Shown piece by piece: positions 59,258 to 64,000 of a DNA stretch of 64,000 nt (within the stretch, counting starts at the first letter, position 1; the number at the start of each line of letters is the position of its first letter). A program made the translations under genes and the position numbers. The notes under the pieces were generated by a model. It saw nothing but the letters and a program-made list of their open reading frames with translations, was not told where the DNA came from and did not search any database. The DNA is taken from positions 460,044,310 to 460,108,309 of the forward strand of contig CM060912.1 of the NCBI GenBank assembly GCA_030737875.1. The letters run 5' to 3'. The DNA comes from Allium sativum. Lineage: Eukaryota; Streptophyta; Magnoliopsida; Asparagales; Amaryllidaceae.

Positions 59258-60447
59258 CTGCCGCTTCATCTGAAGTTCTGAACTGAACTGATTATGTGCA
59301 GGATTTAGAAATATAGTTTTTGCTTTTATATTTGCTAGGCTTTTGTTGAATTACCAGATGGTGTTTTGCCGTGTCAACTTGAATGGAATTGTGGGGTTTT
59401 GTTGAGGGGAAGGTGGTTCTTATTAATTTCATAAACGTTGTAGTGTAATGTAAGTAGCAGTAACAGTAGTTCATACATTGTATGGAGCAAGAATCAACCG
59501 AAAAATAGTAGTTTTTTGTGTCTTTAATGTTTTGTCATTTTGTTCTCTGGTTTTGTCTTTGACTGTATTTGCAGACTTGTGGTCCATTGTTTGAATTTTT
59601 GTGCCTGGCTGCTGTAAACAGCGAGGAAATAGAAACGTTGGAATTTTGGAGGGACTATCAATTATCAAGCATGTTCAATGCGAATAGATTGTAGTGTGAA
59701 TCCTACCTATCAAAAGATGAATCATAATGTTAAGCTATGCACTAAAAGATGAATCGCAATGTTTACGTAATGTAATTTCTGTAGTTTAAGCGTTCCACTG
59801 AAAAGAAAGCTATTCCAATGTAAATGTAATTATATAAAAAACTGAATATGTACATATTTGCGTCCCCTAACAACAATTTAAAAAATGTTGGATAAGTTTG
59901 GACTTAATACCATCTACGGTAGTAAGAACGTTTCTATATAGCTTTTGATAAAGCCTTCGTTGATTGCACTTGATTCCGATCAAAGTTGAACTATTCTCAA
60001 ACAGGTTTGTCCATCAGCAATGGGCGATATTCTTATGCAGGTATTGTTTATCTCCTTTCTTTTCTGAAAATGCCGAAGTGTCGATTTCTGAAAATCTCAT
60101 TATATCTAATCTCATCTTCAAACCAACTGTGCCAACCCAATTAACCTATAATTCGGTTTTAATGAGAACTCTAGACAATTGTTTCCTTATCCAATTCATG
60201 ACCAGAAACTCATCGTTGGACAAACAATAATTTGGTTATACTATTTTGGGCTTTGCTCTAGTTTGTTTACTCCTATGACGATCTTTCTCATCTTGATTGT
60301 ATTATAAACAACCGTCTAATGTAACGATCCGTATTTTAACAATCACATATTTATATATTTTATTAAAATATTGGTCGTTAATTAATTGATTGATCGTTTC
60401 AAATTGTTTTTTTTCCACAAACGATCGAATTGGGTCTCGAGACTAGC
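59258..60447 (+). other. IDD 3' UTR and intergenic DNA
   Basis: Likely 3' UTR over the first few hundred bases, then AT-rich DNA with no supported gene. From 60320 the sequence TGTAACGATCCGTATTTTAAC looks like the start of a gypsy-type LTR that runs into element H. Confidence 0.5.
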
Positions 60448-60755
60448 TGTTGGAAATTTAAAGGTGTATAAATAATTTAGATAGGAGGAGGATATATGGA
60501 GAACAATATTTTAGCAAACCTTAATTACTTTCTTACTTACTTCATTACAACTAAATTGACCACCTATATATAGTGCACTAAACACCTTTACAATACTAAT
60601 AGACACCATTTCACTTAATGGACACATTACTTAATGGACATGTCTCTTAACCTTAAAAAACACAACAATACCAATAACATTATTATTCTACCAAAGCACT
60701 TGTCATTTGACTTTACACATGCCAATGATATTTAATGCTTGGTTTATTTTCCACA
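60448..60755 (-). repeat. 3' LTR of element H (308 bp)
   Basis: Matches 62098-62405 along its full length; TG...CA ends. Confidence 0.95.
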
Positions 60756-60769
60756 TTGCCTCCCTTAAA
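60756..60769 (-). other. Polypurine tract of element H
   Basis: The minus strand reads TTTAAGGGAGGCAA immediately before the LTR start. Upstream (about 60775-60860) a short piece reading RYKRNQSADVLKSFDV faintly recalls the C-terminal end of a copia pol. Confidence 0.75.
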
Positions 60770-60940
60770 CCAAGCCGATATCTTCAAACGTCAAAGCTTT
60801 TGAGAACATCAGCACTTTGATTCCTTTTATATCTCACACGTTTTGGTAAAAGTATAGAAATCGTCCAAGCTTTCTTTCTTCTTTTCCATCACAAAAATTT
60901 TCGATGCAGTTTCTTGAATCCTTGCTGCTATCCATTCATA

Positions 60941-62071
60941 TCATCCTCCTTCATTGTCATAAAATTCTCCAAAAAGTATGTTTATCAGCTTCCATCTTGA
61001 TCTAGTGTCATAAAATTTGAACGAATCATATATAATATCTTTCCATTCAAACTCTTTGTGTGTTTCCATAATTTGATTTCCGAAAGCATCATCTAATATG
61101 ATCATTGGAGATTTTCCATTAAGTTCCAATGTAACAGGTTTGAGGTTGCTTTTTGCAGCCATTTCGAGTACCACTTTACCGGTTTCAGTCGATTCAGTAA
61201 AAGCAAGCTTGTCGACATCCATGTGACTAGCAAGAGCTGCACCAGCTGCGAAATCAAAACCAGAGATCACAATAAGAACACCATCTGGACCTCCTTTATA
61301 TTCATTTGCCTTCTCCGCATTTTCGCAAGCATCCTTTTTTATTGAAGCATCATCGACCTCAGCATCGTTAGGGTCACACATCTCAACATCTTCATTTTTA
61401 TTATCGCCTTTATTTTATGTTTCTACAACCTTTTTTATTTCACTGTAGCCTTCTCTTTCTTTGCCCTTTTTTGTATCACCACTGTAGTCCTCTTTTATTT
61501 CAAAACAGTTTTCTTCTACATCTTCCATCTTCATGTCATCCTTTACTTTACCTTCTGCTCCCATCATTTTAGCTTCAGCATCACTCTCCTCACTATTTTT
61601 CTTGTTCTCATCCTCAGGCTCGTTGTCCTCAAGCTCTAACTTTTCCTCTGGTTCTTCCTCTTTAGCAGCTTTCTCTCCCATCAGTTCCTCTTCTTTTCTC
61701 GCCTTCTCCTCTTCTTCAGCTTCTTCGACCTCCTCTTCATCTTCTTCTACTACTTTTGTTTTATCCTATGCATACACCTCTTTCAATAATTTCCATGAAT
61801 CTTTTACAAATTTTTCTCCAAGAATATGGTCTATAGCTTCTTGATTGACGTTCTCACACATCACAACACGAGCTTGGAAATCTTTCTATCTCAAGCTTTT
61901 AAATTCCATACTCTCTTTCTCCGTTATATTTCTAACATCTTTTTGCCATTCATAGCCACACTCAACAATCTGCCATAGCCCTTTGGAGATTAACTCTTCT
62001 TTCATTCCATTACTCAATTCTTCAAAGTTTTCTTCTATGAGAACGATCAACATAAAAAATTGAAATGCCAT
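60941..62071 (-). pseudogene. Chimeric ORF of element H: gag-like N-terminus, acidic tract, aldehyde dehydrogenase piece
   Basis: From the ATG at 62071 one frame of 376 codons runs to 60941, interrupted only by stops at codons 62, 102 and 219. Codons 1-101 resemble the N-terminus of copia Gag (DUF4219/UBN2 type): MAFQF..., GLWQIVECGYE and a DSWKLLKEVY segment. Codons about 105-230 are a highly acidic Glu/Lys-rich tract. Codons about 260-329 match an aldehyde dehydrogenase of the ALDH2 type: [37 protein letters not shown] and NGKSPMII. Two conserved ALDH positions are changed: the Gly of FTGST is Glu, and one Gly of ELGGKSP is Asn. The tail (codons 330-376) is of unknown origin. The ALDH piece lacks the catalytic Cys domain, so no enzyme activity is expected. 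Confidence 0.85.
61085..61294 (-). pseudogene. Captured aldehyde dehydrogenase (ALDH2-type) fragment
   Basis: About 70 codons cover the NAD-binding loop region and the glutamate active-site motif of the ALDH2 family. They are in the same frame as, and fused downstream of, the gag-like and acidic parts. The segment is intronless; whether it crosses an ancestral exon junction (RNA-level capture) cannot be told without the donor gene. Confidence 0.82.
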
Positions 62072-62083
62072 AGTTTCAACCAG

Positions 62084-62095
62084 GCTCTGATACCA
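62084..62095 (-). other. Primer binding site of element H (initiator tRNA-Met type)
   Basis: The minus strand reads TGGTATCAGAGC, two bases inside the 5' LTR end. Confidence 0.92.
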
Positions 62096-62097
62096 AA

Positions 62098-62405
62098 TGT
62101 TGGAAATTTATAGGTGTATAAATAATTTAGATAGGAGGAGGATATATAGAGAACAATATCTTAGCAAACCTTAATTACTTTCTTACTTACTTCATTACAA
62201 CTAAATTGACCACCTATATATAGTGGACTAACCACCTTTACAATACTAATAGACACCATTTCACTTAATGGACACATTACTTAATGGACTTGTCTCTTAA
62301 CCTTAAAAGACACAACAATACCAATAACATTATTATTCTACCAAAGCACATGTCATTTGACTTTACACATGCCAATGATATTTAATGCTTGGTTTATTTT
62401 CCACA
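62098..62405 (-). repeat. 5' LTR of element H (308 bp)
   Basis: Matches 60448-60755. It contains a CCTATATATAG stretch on both strands that could serve as a TATA region. Confidence 0.95.
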
Positions 62406-63092
62406 CTAGCTCTATTGAGTCCGGATTATTGGTTATGTGAAGAAAAAAAATATATGCATCGCTATATTTGAAGATTAGATGATTTAAGGGTCGAAATGCG
62501 TGTAAAATTATCATTTCAGAGCGCGATCTCGAATTGCAACGACACTTGTACCATTGGAACCGTATTGTTGAGATGATATATTGCCATCAAGTTTCGTAAT
62601 GATTGAATGTATCGTTTGATCGTACGAAGCGGAAACGTATGTCAATTTCATTCGAATTGAAATGAGAATAATAAGAATAAAATAATATTAAACCATAATT
62701 GCTACTGTAAACCAGGCCCACTCTTTCTTTCCTCCTCTCGTAATCACTGTTCAATTGCTTCAGTCATGGTCGCCTCGTTGTAATACTTCGAAAAATCCGA
62801 ACTCAAGATCTACTCATTATTAAATCACAATCTTATGCTCATTGCAATCACGTTGAAGAGATCTATCTCCCTATGCCCATTTTCTGGAGTGCAATCACAA
62901 CTGACCTTTGGAGCAACGAACTAGGGCTTCACTTTTCTTGACCTATGATCAGTTTCATAGGATTTCGTTGCTATCGTGGACTCAAGCATTGTGATGTGCT
63001 TCTCCGGCGAAGTTTTAGGGCGATCTGATTACCTCTTGCGATTTGTGTGTCACAGTTACAATGGGTTTGGAGGCCTGGAGCATTTTGATAGG

Positions 63093-64000
63093 TGTAACAC
63101 CCGTACTTTCTATAAACATTAAAGTTACGAATTAAAGAATAATTAATTTCAAATGTAAGAATTAAGGGAAATGGGTTAAGCCATTGCGTTCGTCTCGGAA
63201 TTCTTCTTGAGGTAGAGTCCGAGTTTGCGTAAATCGGAATCCGTATGAAGGAGTTATGACCTTCAGAAGATTCTAAAATTTAAATAAACAGTTCGGATTA
63301 AAGTTCAGAAATTCAAAAATCAAAATTCAAACACAGAAGCGGGCTGGGCGGGAAATTTCCCGCCCAAGGCCAGGTCGACCAGGGGGTCAACCTCCTCCCA
63401 TACAGGTAGACCTGGGGGTCGACCTACCCCCTCGGGCAGATCTGAAAACTGATGTGTTCTGACTCCCTGCTGAGTCATTAGGGCTGATTTAGCTGTTCTA
63501 TCTTGTATGGATTGTCTTGATCGCTTCTAGGTTGATCTGACGGCTCTAAATTAATCAAACTTCTATATAAACAACCTAAATCTAAACCCTAAGCCACACA
63601 AAAATATTCCAAGAGCCGCCATGCCGTCAATGGTGAACCTAGAATAGCCGTCATCTCTTTCAACTCAAAGGCAAGACAGAAGCTACATCAAAATCAAATC
63701 AAATCTAATCTAATTCAACGATCTACATCAAAGGCGAGCAATTCAGTTTTAGAATACAGATCCCAGAACTCAAGAATTCCTTTTTGGTTGTAAGTGTAGT
63801 TATCTTTCAGATGTGAATAAATTGAAGACATGGTTTGTAATGAATTGTAAAATAGAATTTGTATCAAGTTGTATGTGATGCTGATTCATGTCTATTCATG
63901 TCTATTCTATCATATATGCCTATGAACTATTGTGGTCTATCGAACCTATCATGTTATGTGGAAATTGGTGAATAAACCTATGATGTTGTATAGGAATTTG
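63093..64000 (+). repeat. Gypsy LTR related to that of element D, running off the window
   Basis: It starts TGTAACACCCG at 63093 and follows the element D LTR, in reverse complement, block by block: GAATTAAGGGAA, TTGCGTTCGTCTCGGAATTC, the palindromic GCGGGAAATTTCCCGC, GGTCGACC clusters and a leader with AAACCCTAA. The similarity is family level, not copy level. The rest of the element lies beyond 64000. Confidence 0.82.
63346..63365. promoter_or_regulatory. Perfect E2F-like palindrome in the LTR at 63093
   Basis: GGGCGGGAAATTTCCCGCCC is a perfect 20-bp palindrome holding two head-to-head copies of the E2F consensus TTTCCCGCC. It is about 250 bp into the LTR and is followed by three AGGTCGACC or GGGGGTCGACC-type words. 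Its position and surroundings match the element D LTR sites. Confidence 0.65.

Larger units (their letters stand above)
60448..62405 (-). mobile_element. Element H: small non-autonomous LTR retrotransposon with a captured ALDH segment
   Basis: Two 308-bp LTRs (60448-60755 and 62098-62405) starting TGTTGGAAATT and ending TTTTCCACA flank 1,342 bp. I count about eight differences between the LTRs by eye. The TSD is perfect, CTAGC at 60443-60447 and 62406-62410. The minus-strand PBS TGGTATCAGAGC is at 62084-62095, and a purine-rich PPT (TTTAAGGGAGGCAA) lies at about 60756-60769. LTR size and the TGTTGGAA start suggest Ty1/copia affinity. The only reading frame is the chimeric one at 60941-62071; RT and integrase are absent. 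Confidence 0.93.
60320..63092 (+). repeat. Possible decayed gypsy LTR, interrupted by element H
   Basis: TGTAACGATCCG at 60320 resembles the LTR starts of A, D and E. Element H follows at 60448 and unassigned DNA resumes at 62406-63092. There is no second LTR or clear end, so this is a weak call. The 62406-63092 part has no supported gene. Confidence 0.35.

Noticed and set aside
61533..61844. Serine-rich + strand ORF opposite element H
   Set aside because: It is the antisense of the Glu/Lys-rich acidic tract.

Overview
The window is repeat-dominated nuclear DNA of a flowering plant, probably a eudicot. The evidence is chromodomain-type Ty3/gypsy retrotransposons primed by initiator tRNA-Met, CACTA transposon remains, GT-AG spliced host exons and an INDETERMINATE-DOMAIN (IDD) zinc-finger gene. 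I found no rRNA or tRNA gene, CRISPR array or bacterial-type operon. Only one host gene looks intact: the IDD gene at 56992-59257 (+).

Layout. 1-18152: the 3' end of a Ty3/gypsy chromovirus (element A, +). Its 3' LTR (1403-2734 and 16994-18152) is split by a 14.26 kb retrotransposon, element B (2735-16993, -). B has two 6.6 kb LTRs, only about 1.03 kb of internal sequence, no coding capacity and a perfect GAACC target-site duplication (TSD). 18153-21744: a decayed CACTA transposon (C, -) with a broken TNPD transposase and subterminal repeats. 21745-23820 and 44384-45494: gene debris (a DUF1664 exon, an unrecognised two-exon piece, a deleted CCT7 C-terminus) ending in a second CACTA-type terminus. 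This stretch is split by chromovirus D (23821-44383, -, TSD ATGTA), whose reverse transcriptase is in turn split by chromovirus E (29513-39400, -, same family as A). 45498-52448: a diverged relative of giant-LTR element B (element G, +). 52449-55400: a still older relative. 55594-56178: an unidentified broken ORF. 56992-59257: the IDD gene. 60448-62405: a small LTR element (H, -, 308-bp LTRs, TSD CTAGC) whose single broken reading frame joins a gag-like N-terminus, an acidic tract and a piece of aldehyde dehydrogenase. 63093-64000: the start of another gypsy LTR.

How the parts relate. The nesting gives a relative chronology: C before A before B, and the gene-fragment locus before D before E. 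The autonomous-type elements carry gag, protease, RT, RNase H, integrase and a chromodomain tail, all interrupted by stops. B, G and H appear to depend on proteins supplied in trans, because they keep priming sites (PBS, PPT, LTR ends) without a working pol. The most notable items are the giant-LTR non-autonomous family (B, G and the older relative), element H with its captured ALDH segment, and a conserved E2F-like palindrome in the LTRs of D and of the element at 63093.
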